Shown here one piece after another: positions 12,052 to 22,272 of a stretch of 64,000 nt of DNA. The notes beneath the pieces are model-generated. The model saw only the letters and a list, made by a program, of their open reading frames with translations. It was not told the DNA's origin and did not search any database. This stretch comes from Pseudomicrostroma phylloplanum (lineage: Eukaryota; Basidiomycota; Exobasidiomycetes; Microstromatales): positions 682,001 to 746,000 of the forward strand of contig BCHS01000005.1 of NCBI GenBank assembly GCA_039545275.1, written 5' to 3'. Within the stretch, counting starts at the first letter, position 1. Each line of letters begins with the position of its first letter. The position numbers were made by a program, and so were the translations under genes.

Positions 12052-13151
12052 TCACCGCCTCGCCCTTCCTGCCTCAATCGCTCTCTCCTCGAGGCGACTC
12101 TGCAGCAGCGACAGCCTGAGTGGGTCGTTCTCCGGCGTCCCCACCATTGCGTCGGTGCTGACTACTGCCCCCTCCTCCTTGACTTGAGCATTCGCTAGCG
12201 CGTCTGCCTTGCCCGCGAGAATCGCCCTCGCTCCCCTCCTGTATTCATCGCCTCCCGTCCACTCTCCTGCGGTCTCTGGCCTCATCCTCATCTTACTCGG
12301 AGGTGCACCTGCCGCCTGCGCAGTGGTCAAAGCAGAGCCTGGGCCCTGAGCAGCGACTGCCCAACTCTCCAATGCCTGCTCTTCCTTGAGGAAGCCACGG
12401 TACGTCTCGGGAGCGGCGTGCCAGACCCTGTTGCCGTATTGCTCCTTGAGGAACTTGGGAGCTGGCGGGTTGAATTGAGCGCCGTAAGCCTGTGCCTCTA
12501 GCAGAGCATACCTCGAGGCAGTCTCGTGCTCGGCGCGAAGGGAGTGGTATTGGCTCAAGGCATGGTGGTAAGCTTTTGCCAGAGACAGTGAGTGGTGCTC
12601 GTGAAGGTGGACGGTGAGAGCAATGACGCTGAATTGGAGAAGAAGATACAGAGATCAGCCAATTGCAAGCCTTCGCAATGATTGCTAAGGCTCAATCTGC
12701 CTACTAACTCTTCTGGCTGTGGATTTGTCGACCACCAAGTCAGCTCCGTCACCTCAACAGGCACCCGAGCGGGCTCTTTCACCTTCTCCTTCTCGGCGAG
12801 GATTCTTGGTCTCAGTCCCTCCCAAGGATGATCGAGGTAGAATTGCCTCCTCACACGATCATGCAAGTAGACAATGGGCTGTGGTGCTAGGCTAGGGGTC
12901 CTGGTCCTCATCTTCTTCTTTGTGTTCATTGGGTCTCTCCGACGAGATGGGTCGCCCTCTGCATTGCGAGCCGCTTTCACTAGTGACTCGGGAAGGTCTT
13001 CGGTAGGTCGAGGGTAGGGAGCTCGCGGTGGAAGTGTGGTGGGAGGGTGGGCGAGGAGGGCCTGGTAGGAGACGGGCGGCGTCTTGATGTAGCCTCCCTG
13101 CATGAGACGAGAGATGGTCTGAGGGACCTGCGCTGCGATACGGCGAGGCAT
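12052..13151 (-). CDS. RSM25: Mitochondrial small ribosomal subunit protein mS23 (RSM25 family)
   Basis: Model on the minus strand: exons 13151-12709 and 12628-12052, 339 residues. The 80-nt intron uses a GTTAGT donor, which is weaker than its neighbours' but gives the only good phase. The N terminus MPRRIAAQVPQTISRLMQ followed by a TPPVSYQALLAHPP motif is the hallmark of fungal mS23; later segments include YLHDRVRRQFYLDHPWE and the exon-2 start VIALTVHLHEHH and its SLAKAYHHAL continuation. It is a structural part of the 37S mitoribosome subunit. The C-terminal part from about residue 240 is longer than in yeast (264 residues in total there) and low in conserved features. Head-to-head with YAF9, 237 bp apart. 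Confidence 0.88.
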
Positions 13152-13388
13152 GCTGGGCAGATCTGTGTGACTGAAGGTAGGTGGACCGGTAGCGGGAAGG
13201 TCGGAACTCAGGAAGGATGAGCAATGCTCAAAATCCAGAGGCAGCCATCTCGCGCGCAGAGGCGCACCCACTCCTTCGGAAGCAGCACACGCGGAGGACA
13301 CGGCTGGTGAGAGGAACACCTCGCCTCACCTCGAGTCGTGGTAGAGTCCCAACACTTCGTACAGTAGTCTGGAAGGAAGAGCTTGACC

Positions 13389-14783
13389 ATGTCGTCAACG
13401 ACGAGACGGATGCGAGTGAGTAGCGGTGAGATGCAGCGTAGTAGTTGTATCGGCGGCCGTGGCTGATCAGCGCCTCGTCCTGACCTGCCTCGTCTCCCTA
13501 CTGCAGGGCATTGCCATCCATCGGCCTCTTATCATTGGGTCGACAGCGACTCCACTCACAGCCGCAGAGAAAATGTCGGCAGACCCCATGCATACCCATA
13601 AGTGGACCGTAGCAGTGCGGTCGGCAGCTTCAAACCCTCTGCCCAACCATCTCCTAGATGGGGACAGCAGTGCGCCCACAGGACCCACCATCTCGCCCAC
13701 TACCTCTACGGGAGCAGCAGCTGGGACGCGAGGCAGGGATACCGAGACAGACTACCACAAGCACGTAGGAGGCAAGGACGATATTTCTCACTTCATCAGG
13801 AGAGTCCAGTTCAAGCTACACGACTCTTTCCCACAGCCAATGAGGACCTGTGACCGCCCGCCTTACCAGGTCAGCGAGACGGGATGGGGAGAGTTCGAAG
13901 TCGGCGTCAAGATCTGGTGGGCGACGGAGAGCGGGGAAAAGCCATTGCAGACCTTCCACTATCTGAAGCTACATCCGTGGAATCCACTGCCCGTGGCTGC
14001 GCCAGGGGCAGGAGGAGGTGAGGCGAGTGAGCAAAGTGGGCCTCAGGATCAATCTATGGATGTAGCGATGTCGGCCGCTCCTGCTGAGGGAGCTGAAGCC
14101 AGCGTTGGTGATGTCGCCCCGAAAGTAGAGGAAGGAGCGGCTGCCGGACCTTCGACGCCCGCTGCTGGCGCAGCAGCTGCCACGCCCTCGGCGACAACGG
14201 ATGGTCAAGCCGCGGTCAGTACGCCGGCTGCTCAAACTCAAGCTCCAGCTCAGCCGGATATCGTTCTTCCGCCCGTGGTCCACTCGTGGCAGTACGATGA
14301 GGTCGTCTTCCCAGAACCGACAGAGGCATTCCACAATACCCTGATTGAGCATCCGCCCACTCCGTGAGTTGCTCGAGATCTGCAAGGCGCTGCCGATCCG
14401 CCTTACTGACGCCTGCCCTTGTCTCGTGTGATGCCAGACTCCCGTCCTCGATCAGTCAAGCCTTCACAGACCCATCGAAAGTGCGCTCTGCCCGCCTACA
14501 AGCCGGCTTCAACACGACATCCTCAGAGTCCGATGGTCCTCCTTATCCGCTTCACGCGCCCTCTTCTCAGCCTTACCTGCATGGCATGTCAGCACCTTCC
14601 ATCCAAGCAGAAGGAGATCGCCTGGATATTGCCAGGATCGAGGCAGTGAGGGAGCTGGAGAGGGAGAGGACACGGCTGATTGATGTCGAGAAGGAGTTGA
14701 GAAAGGTCAGAGAGAAGATCGATGCCCTGACGAATAGTGGAGCTGGAGCGACTTCGGCAGCTGCAGGAGGGGTGAGAGTGTAG
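13389..14783 (+). CDS. YAF9: YEATS-domain protein YAF9 (NuA4/SWR1 subunit)
   Basis: Model: exons 13389-13415, 13507-14363 and 14438-14783, 409 residues. The first exon is 27 nt (MSSTTRRMR). The YEATS domain is clear: IHRPLIIGSTATPLT, HTHKWTVAVRS, then DISHFIRRVQFKLHDSFPQP, and SETGWGEFEVGVKIWW with the aromatic residues that cage acyl-lysine. An Ala/Pro-rich linker (about residues 200-270) follows, then VVHSWQYDEVVFPEPTEAFH, and a C-terminal coiled coil (RIEAVRELERERTRLIDVEKEL). In yeast this protein belongs to NuA4 acetyltransferase and the SWR1 remodeller. The low-complexity linker makes it longer than yeast Yaf9 (226 residues). TAF14 is the nearest alternative, but the start and the C-terminal coiled coil favour YAF9. 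Confidence 0.92.
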
Positions 14784-14904
14784 CGACGGCGGGACGAGGG
14801 AAGCGACTGATACCACCAGACGGAGCTGGACACATTTTGTATTGTACATGCTAGCATTGAGACACGTCCGACCTTTTGCCCTCTGAAGTCTGGTTTCGAT
14901 CCGG

Positions 14905-15836
14905 CTACCTGGTCCGCGCTCCCCATATCGGTGTGTCGTTCCACCAGAGGAACGCTCCGACCGCCCCTAGCGATGTCACGCATGGCAGAAGGTCGAGCTT
15001 GACGATGCAGTAGATCCATAGAGAGCCTAGAGGAGGTGTCCGTCGAATCACTTCCTCCCATGGCGCCTGCACAAGGAAAAGGAGAAGAGGAAAGAAAGGG
15101 GGCAGGAGCGTCGGTGGTAGATCATGAGAGGAAGGGCTGCCATTTGTCTCGCTCACCTCGTGGAAGGTCCACAGAAATGCACATCCGCAGGCTACTGCCG
15201 TCACAAACAGGAGAGGCTGCATGACTCGAGGCGAGGCAAAGGGCCGGATGGTAGCTGGACGAGGGGGACGGCAGAGTCAGACCAGCTCTCGCTTAGCCAA
15301 GTGCTGCTCGCCGTGCTACTCACTGAACCAGACAATAGCGAACAGGACAGGAATCGTGCCGATCATCCTTCCCATCTCCTGTAGAGCAGTAGGATGCATA
15401 GCATACTGGTCCTGGATCATGATGTCGAGCAGCACAAAGAGCGCCGAGAGAGGTATGGACCAGACGAAGAGGTCGAGGGTGTTCTCCATTCGAGGCGAGA
15501 GCTGAGCAGCCTGCGTGTCTGCGAGGACAGAAGCCGCGCTAGCATCGGGGTCGATGGCGGCCGAGGCCGAGGCAGCAAAGAGGTCTAGGTCGTCCGAGGC
15601 TTCCGTTGAGTAGCCTTCTTCTTCTTCTGTCTCCTCAGCTTCGGAAGAAGAGAGGGCGATCCATTGGCTGTAGGACAGAACCGAGGGAAGAAGCTTCGAG
15701 GTCAGCTAGGACCGCAATGCGCTCAGCGCTGCGTGGCCACTGACCTTCGCTGCTGCTGCGCTAGCCTCTCCTGCTCTTCTCTCTCTTCTTCATGCTTCTC
15801 CGCAGAGAGACTTGGCCCTACTTTGCTTGCAGACAT
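14905..15836 (-). CDS. DUF7719-type multi-pass membrane protein
   Basis: Model on the minus strand: exons 15836-15745, 15667-15324, 15254-15157 and 15066-14905, 231 residues. All four exons join in phase. The N terminus is a charged coiled coil (EEEREEQERLAQQQR) and an acidic stretch, followed by four hydrophobic segments: SIPLSALFVLLDIMIQDQYA, GTIPVLFAIVWF, QPLLFVTAVACGCAFLWTF and the last pair around PPLGSLWIYCIVKLDLLP and SLGAVGAFLWW. The motif PPLGxLWxxxVxxLDL is the best mark of the fungal family that I know as DUF7719, whose function is unknown. The family name is from memory. The short exon at 15254 could start downstream at 15227, but the longer form restores IRPFASPRV, which fits the family better. 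Confidence 0.78.
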
Positions 15837-16462
15837 GAGAAGTCGGGAGTCTCAGGGAGCTAGGACGGACAATTTCGACGACAGTGCGGTACCAGTGGAA
15901 GGTGTGGAGGAATAAGAGAAATCCAGAGTACAACACGGAAAGAGCGCCGAGAGGAACAGACGCGGCCCGCGGCTCGAAAGGGTCCGAGATCAGCCTCATA
16001 CGCCCTGGACATGATATATCACCGTCCAGGACCCAGGGGTCTTTGCTCTTTGCTGAAATGCAACGTCTCTGAAGAAGTAGTACCATGGCATTGTTTCCCA
16101 GTCTATTGCTTGACGTCCGTCTTACAGCCACTGGGCTATGGCAATAACGCCTAGAGTCACAGAAGCCAGGCGCGGCCCGCGGACGCACAGCGGCGCCTCC
16201 CGCCGGTGGTCGCAAGCCTCATATGTACCCCTGTGAGTCAGGAGATGACCCGTACGGACGGATATTCTTCGACAAGAGGCACCACTTTGCCTGATTGCTG
16301 GCCCACGGCAAGAGTTCTCGGAGTTGTCCGCGTTGGCGAAGCGGGTAGAAAATGCACCCTTTGACCCATCAACGTGCCTGGATTGCCAAGTGCCACGGTC
16401 TTTGACTGATCGTTCTACTCTTTTCTTTCTCCTTTGCCACCCTGATATCTGCCTCGCCCAGC
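15837..16462. promoter_or_regulatory. Divergent intergenic region with a repeated 12-mer
   Basis: It lies between the DUF7719 gene (leftward) and the MFS gene (rightward). The 12-mer CGCGGCCCGCGG occurs exactly twice, at 15961-15972 and 16171-16182. Each copy contains two CGG triplets separated by 4 bases, the type of half-site bound by fungal Zn2Cys6 regulators. Binding is inference. Confidence 0.4.
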
Positions 16463-18136
16463 ATGTCGGAACTTGCTGACATCAAGACTGCGGTCGAAGA
16501 AGAGAAGGCCACGTCGCCCTCACCCGCCTCTGTCGACATCGACGATGGCTTTGACCCTGCCGTCATCAAAGCGCTCAGGCGCAAGATCGACTGGAAGCTC
16601 GTACCTCCTCTCGCTGCTCTCTACGCCATCTCTCTCATCGACCGAAACAATCTTGGCTTAGCCGGCGAAGCGGGGATGACGGCTGAGTTGAAGCTCAACA
16701 TCGAAAATCGATACTCCCATGCAGTCCTCGCCTTCTTCCCGCCTTATGTAGCGCTTGAGCTCTTCTCAAACATCGGTATGCGAAGAGTGGGAGCTAGATG
16801 GTGGCTACCTAGTGCTGTCGTCGTGTGGGCTATCTGCCTCTTTGGTACTGCCTTTGTCAAGAATTGGCAGGGCCTGACTGCGTTCAGAGCGGTAAGTGGT
16901 GGTGAGGATGCGATGCGAGATCTAAGCTGGCTCACGCAAATGTCACGCCTCTGTTTGTCTACAGATTTTGGGAATGGCAGAAGCGACCCTCTTCCCTGGT
17001 ACTGTCTACTTGTTGTCATGCTGGTATCCAAGGCGAGAGATTGCCACCCGAATGACTGCATTCTTTGTGGTAAGTACAATGACAGCCTACAACTTCACCA
17101 TTTCAAAGTTGGCACTGACTCTGTCCGTCCTACCTCTCATAGGCAGGCTCCGCGTGCGCCGCTTGGAGCAGCCTCCTCGCCTATGGCCTGTCTAGGATTC
17201 ACACGGGCTCGACCCTCTACGGCTGGCGCTGGATTTACATGGGAGAGAGTCTGCTCAGTCTAATGGTGGCCATACCTTGCTACTGGCTCATCGTCGACTT
17301 CCCCTCTTCACATCGATGCAAGTTCCTTACACAGACCGAGAAGGAGATCGTCGCTACCCGCATCGAGAGGGACAGGGCAGACTCGGAGCCAGATGGCCTG
17401 ACGATGCGCAAAGTGGCCAAGTACGCCGCCGACGTCAAGCTGTGGGCCTTTGCGTACTGCTATTGCAGCACCACGTTGGCTTCCTACGCCATGTCTTACT
17501 TCTCACCCGTGAGTAGAGAGCGAGCTGTGTTTCAAACCCTAAGCATACTTTGCTGATCTGACAACCACTACACCCACCTTCTTTTGTCAGCGTATCATCG
17601 CTTCGATGGGATTCAAGGGCGTCGACCTCTATCTGCTCGTGGTGCCACCTGCGCTGCTTGCCGTCTGCTGGGGTCTGCCCATGGCCTATTGGAGCGACAA
17701 GTTGGGCTGCCGCCTGCCTTTCATGATCCTCAATTCCATCGTCGCAATGACAGGTCTGAGCCTCTTTGCATTTCTACCGGTGCACGCCACAGCAGGGAGA
17801 TACTTTGGCATCTTCATTGCCACGGCTGGCTTGCACTGCAATATTCCTCTCACCAGCTCTGCATCTCAGACGGCCATCCGAGGTCAAGCCAAGCGTGCAT
17901 ACACTTCTGCGCTGGTGGTTGGCTTTGGAGGGGTGGGTGGCATCCTTGCTACCTTTGTCTTCCGACAGAAGGACTCCCCTCGGTATCTTTTTGGTGTCAA
18001 GTTTGTCCTGGTGTCCCAAGCAGTTGCGATTGCAGTCTGCTTGATTCTTGGAGCCTGGTTCCGCCACTGCAACCGACTTGCAGAGCGTGGGAGAAAGATC
18101 ATCGAGGAGCACCCAGACTTCAGGTACCAAATTTGA
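16463..18136 (+). CDS. MFS permease, anion:cation symporter family (allantoate/DAL5-like)
   Basis: Model: exons 16463-16891, 16965-17069, 17143-17508 and 17591-18136, 481 residues, all boundaries in phase 0. The typical 12-helix layout is visible: helix 1 LVPPLAALYAISLIDRNNLGLA with the DRNN signature of this family, GTAFVKNWQGLTAFRAILGMAEATLFPGT spanning the conserved R-x-L-G-x-x-E-A loop, a long cytosolic middle loop (FLTQTEKEIVATRIERDRAD), and a second half with FKGVDLYLLVVPP and FRQKDSPRY. The family moves organic anions such as allantoate, nicotinate, pantothenate or biotin precursors with protons. The substrate cannot be told. The last helices are followed by a short C terminus (EEHPDFRYQI) as expected. 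Confidence 0.92.
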
Positions 18137-18663
18137 ATTGCGGTCGGAGGCTTGGGATACGATACTGCCACGAAGGGGGGGAGTGGGCTGCCAGATATAC
18201 GCTACGTTCCTACACCTCGACCAGCTCCTGCCTCGACGCACAGACAATTCCACAACTTTGAGCCACCGACGCCATGGCGATCGTTGTATGCAGGGTGCGA
18301 TACGCAGATGGGCGCGTGGCAGTGTCAGTGTCAGTGGCTGTGGCCTGACTGCCTTCGCGGCGGCGCGCTGCCCCATCCGCGTGAATGTTTAATTCCCGCT
18401 GCAGGCGGACTTTCAACTGAAGCGAGACGTTGGGGTCCACAGCCGCGCCGCTTGCCTGGGAGAATCGATGCACGGCGAAGCACAAGGACGACCGACGCCC
18501 GACGAACGACTGTGCGCCTTCGTGCCTGTCTGCCTGCCTGCGTGCTTTCCCTGCCTGCGTTCCTTCGCTGCTGCTCTTTCCTCTTCCCCTCCTCTGCACC
18601 GACACCTTTACTTCCCCCCCTTTTCTCTCCTCTCCCATACAAGCCATCTCAACATTCACTGTC
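18137..18663. other. Intergenic region, promoter of the CBM48 gene
   Basis: No gene is visible. It carries TGCC-type short repeats near 18525-18560 and a long C/T-rich tract (18565-18640) just before the start codon. Confidence 0.5.
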
Positions 18664-20990
18664 ATGGCCGATTCTAGTCTGGTAGCCGTGACTTTCAGCT
18701 ATCGCTCGACCACTGCCAGTACCATTGAGGTATCTGGCGAGTGGGACTCTTGGGCTGAGCGTGTATCGCTCCACAGAGTCGCCTCTTCTGATCTATGGCA
18801 GGCCGACAAGCCCCTCAAGCCATCGACCAAGTTCGCCTACAAGTACATCGTCGATGGTCACTGGCACGCAAAGGACGGTCTTCCCACTGAGCAGGACGCC
18901 AGTGGAAATGTCAACAATGTCATCGTCAGCCCAGAAGCGCAGCACCCCACTAGCGATGACCAGAACAAGACACCGCGTGAGTAGACTGCAGCACCTCGAC
19001 GAGAGAAGTACTGTACAGCAGTAAGCTCACCCTCTCCATATGCTCTTTCACATCCTCTCCGATAGTCGAAGCTGGTGTTGCTGGTGCCGTCGCCGCTGCA
19101 GGTGCGGCCATTGCTAGCGTGATCGGTGTGGACCCTCTGGAGGGACAGAAGGAGCCTCTGTCCACCTCTGCTGCCCCCGCCTCCAGCACCGAAAAGGGAA
19201 CCCTGGATTCCACCGAGGCTGGAAAGGGCTTGGCACTGGGAGCTGCCGGCGAAGGACCGACCATTGGTGCCCCATCGTCACAGACGACCTCGGCTAGCGC
19301 ACCAACCTCGGCCGCTGCGAGAACCACACAAAGCGGCTCAACCGCCTCGCAGAGCGACTCGACCACTGAGAAGGTCGCTACTGGTGCAGCTGCTCTCGGC
19401 CTCGGCGGAGCTGCAGCTGCTGTTGCCGGCGAGAAGGGCACCACTTCATCTGCCCCGAAGAGCGAGCCTATCAGTCAAACCATCAACACTACCAGTGCTC
19501 CCGATGCATCTTACAGGGACAGCTACGCAGCCCCGACCAGTGCTTCCTCGACAGGCCCCGCCTCTACCACCCCGGCATCAAGTGCTGCACCAGTCACCGC
19601 TGCAGGAATCGAGAAGACGACTGCTGCTGGAACCGCCAGTCAGAGCTCACCGTACGACGCCAAGCCTATCCCAGAGACGGCTTCCAAGCAGCAATCGCTC
19701 TCTTCTGGCCCGACTGCCAAGTCCACTACCTCTTCCGATGCTGCTCCCCTGACCACTCACCCCACGCCTGTGAACAACGCATCTACCGCAAGCAACGGCA
19801 CCAAGCCACAGGTAACCGGCCTGTCGAACGGAGGTGATAGGTCCGGACTGGGCGCTACAGCTGCAGCCCTGGGTGGAGTCACCCTTGCTGGTGCAGGTGG
19901 CGCCGCCGCTGCCACTGCCGCTGCTGGCAAGCCTTCTACCACTTCCCAGACGGCCGCTGCTCAAGCACCCCCGGCAACCTCGTCTTCGTCTTCTGCAAAC
20001 CAGGCATCGCCTGCCGTCCCCACCAAGAGCAGTCCCAGCTCGTCGGGCATCGCACCTGCTCTGAACCTCGGCAAGCCCGTCTCCCATGCGACTCCTGCTA
20101 CGACTACTGCCACATCGGGACAGTCTGCACCCGGCACTACGGCACCTGCCTCCACTCAGCAGCCTGCCTCGTCGACTGCCAGGGGCGCTTTTGCCGCACA
20201 GTCTGCTCCGGTAGCCGGAAAGGCTCCCGCTGCCGCTCCCGCTCCCGCTGGCGCTTCGACGACTCCCTCTACCGAGCAGTCTGCCCCTCCGTCTGCCAGG
20301 GCTGCTTTTGCGGCTCAGCCTGCCCCAGTAGCCGACAAGGCTCCCGCTGCCGCTGGCGCTTCGACGACTGCCCCTACCGAGCAGTCTGCCCCTCCGTCTG
20401 CCAGGGCTGCTCTTGCGGCTCAGCCTGCCCCAGTAGCCGACAAGGCTCCCGCTCCCGCTCCCGCTGGCGCTTCGACGACTGCCCCTACCGAGCAGTCTGC
20501 CCCTCCGTCTGCCAGGGCTGCTTTTGCGGCTCAGCCTGCCCCAGTAGCCGACAAGGCTCCCGCTCCCGCTCCCGCTGGCGCTTCGACGACTGCCTCTACC
20601 CAGCAGTCTGCCCCTCCGTCTGCCAGGGCTGCTTTTGCGGCTCAGTCTGCCCCTGCAAGCAACCAGGCTCCTGCTGCCTCGACCACGACTGCCCCCACTT
20701 CTGCGAAGCCTGCTGACATCCCTGTAGGTGCCAAGCCGGCTCCTGCTGCGCGGGTTGCTGCTGACTCGACCAAGACTGCGCCTTCAACACCGGCCAAGGG
20801 CAAGACGGATACGATTGGGCGAAAGGCCGAACCCGCAGGAGGAATTGCCAGTGGAAAGTCTAGCGTGAGCAGCACGCCCAACCGTAACGGTGAGCAAGGA
20901 TCCCAGACTCCAGGATCGGCGAAGAAGAAAGGTCTCTTTGGAAAGATCAAGGAGAAGTTGAGCAGCCCTTCTCAGAGCCCTTCCAAGTGA
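18664..20990 (+). CDS. CBM48 (AMPK glycogen-binding) protein with Ala/Ser/Pro-rich repeats, CRP1/MDG1-like
   Basis: Model: exons 18664-18976 and 19066-20990, 745 residues. Residues 1-85 form an AMPK-type carbohydrate-binding module: VAVTFSYR, VSGEWDSWAE, LWQADKPLKPSTKFAYKYIVDGHWHAKDG ending NNVIV. The rest is low complexity (Ala, Ser, Thr, Pro) with three short Ala/Gly-rich hydrophobic stretches (about 106-125, 240-255 and 395-420) and about 4.5 copies of a 35-39 residue repeat. The C terminus is a basic, probably amphipathic helix (KKKGLFGKIKEKL). This layout, a lone N-terminal CBM48 plus a long disordered tail ending in a basic amphipathic segment, matches yeast Crp1/Mdg1. The relationship is inferred from layout; a role in glycogen or membrane binding is possible but not shown. 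Confidence 0.85.
20178..20670 (+). repeat. In-frame tandem repeat, about 4.5 copies of 105-117 bp
   Basis: Units begin ARxAxAAQxAPVAxKAPA and end STEQSAPPS. Copy lengths of 35-39 residues differ only in the number of AP/PA dipeptides. Copies 2-4 are nearly identical at the DNA level, which suggests recent expansion by slippage or unequal crossing-over. Confidence 0.9.
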
Positions 20991-22272
20991 AGTGGCTAAG
21001 ATAGGGACGGAGGGACGAGCCGGTCGTCTTTCTCTTCTCTTCTCGGAGAGATGGAATGGACACATTCTCTCTCTCTTGCTCCTGTCAGGCTCGCGTACAG
21101 TCTTCTGAGAACGGCTCAGACGACGTACACGCTCAAGGAGAGGCTCCTTGAGTGTCGACGGCGTGCGAATGGAAGGCCCGCCTGTTTCGACAAAACTATA
21201 TCCCCGGCTCGCTCTATACTACCCGTTTTCTTGCGGACATTGTTCCTCATCACCCTTCCAATCCCCACCCTCTCCTTTTCCCCCCAATGCTCCCCACCTT
21301 TTCTACGCACTCGTCTAGGCGCTACCAATCCACCGCCTCCAGCACGGGACGTCGGAGGGGCTTCTCTTGCCGGTGCTGCTGCTGCTGCCGCTGCTGCCGG
21401 CACGTCCTCGTCCTCGTCCACTACTTTTTCTTCTATCCCTGATACCAAGAAGACGCCTCCGCAATCATCACCCTTGTCAACAACAGCAGGAGCAGCAAGA
21501 GCAGCAGCAGCAGCACCAGCAGCAGGATCATCAGCAGGAGCAAAGAAGAGCAATGGAGCTCCACCTCCGCCTCCCCCGAGCAACAGGAGGAGTGGCCACC
21601 AGATCGTAGCGGTAGTGGTGGGCTGTCTGGTCCTGTACCGCTTCTCACCCACACTCTCCTCGCTGCTCCTCGTAGGGTCCGTGGGAGCGCACTTCCTTTT
21701 CCCTCCTCGGGCGTAGCGGAGTGGAGCGTAGCACAGCGGAGGCTGACTTTTCTGGTTGGATTGGTCAGACTGGCTGTCTTCATTTCCTCTCTTTTCGTAT
21801 CATGTTACTCCCTCGCTTTCGCTTCCTCTCTGCTTCTGTCTATGTCTCCCCTCGCTCGCTCGCTCGCTCGTTCATTCGTTTGTTCGTTCGCAATATGCAA
21901 TCGGCAAAGTCTTGACACTGCTCTCCGTCTGCTCTGCTCTGCTTGTGCTGCTCTCCGTACCTGTGGGTGCGAAATGTCCTGTCCGTGCCGTGCCGTGTCG
22001 TCCGTGGGAGTGAGTGTCTACAAGTGCTGATGTTTGGTGTAGCTCCAGATCACTTCGCCCTTTACAAAAGCATCGATCGAGCAGGCAGGCACCAAGAGCA
22101 AGAGCAGGGGTCACAACGAGCAAGCAGGCACAATCTCACACCCTGTAGTGTACTGTACTGTACTGTAGTGTTCTGTATAATGTTGATTCCAATCACGCAC
22201 TGCACCGCACTGCATCGCACCGCCCCTCTCCTCCCTCTCCTCCCTCTCTCACCCCATCTGCCCCCTCGTTCT
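20991..22272. other. Low-complexity intergenic region between CBM48 gene and ARP2
   Basis: The region holds C/T-rich DNA, CTG/CAG-type runs (21367-21405 and 21480-21535), a CTCG/TTCG tetranucleotide tract (about 21848-21893) and a TACTG repeat (about 22148-22166). One doubtful open frame is listed separately. Both flanking genes end toward this region, so it holds two 3' ends. Confidence 0.6.
21051..21716 (+). CDS. Doubtful open frame, possible small membrane protein
   Basis: A 221-residue open frame whose C-terminal 45 residues look protein-like: a proline run (PPPPPP), then a basic RRSGHQ, then a hydrophobic segment IVAVVVGCLVLYRFSPTLSSLLLVGSVG ending FLFPPRA. The first half is Ala/Ser/Pro low complexity. 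There is no family I recognise. The only in-frame ATG is at 21051, far upstream, and the ATG at 21287 is in another frame with no adequate intron to connect it. It may be chance in C/T-rich, CTG-repeat DNA. Confidence 0.22.
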   Translation: MEWTHSLSLAPVRLAYSLLRTAQTTYTLKERLLECRRRANGRPACFDKTISPARSILPVFLRTLFLITLPIPTLSFSPQCSPPFLRTRLGATNPPPPARDVGGASLAGAAAAAAAAGTSSSSSTTFSSIPDTKKTPPQSSPLSTTAGAARAAAAAPAAGSSAGAKKSNGAPPPPPPSNRRSGHQIVAVVVGCLVLYRFSPTLSSLLLVGSVGAHFLFPPRA

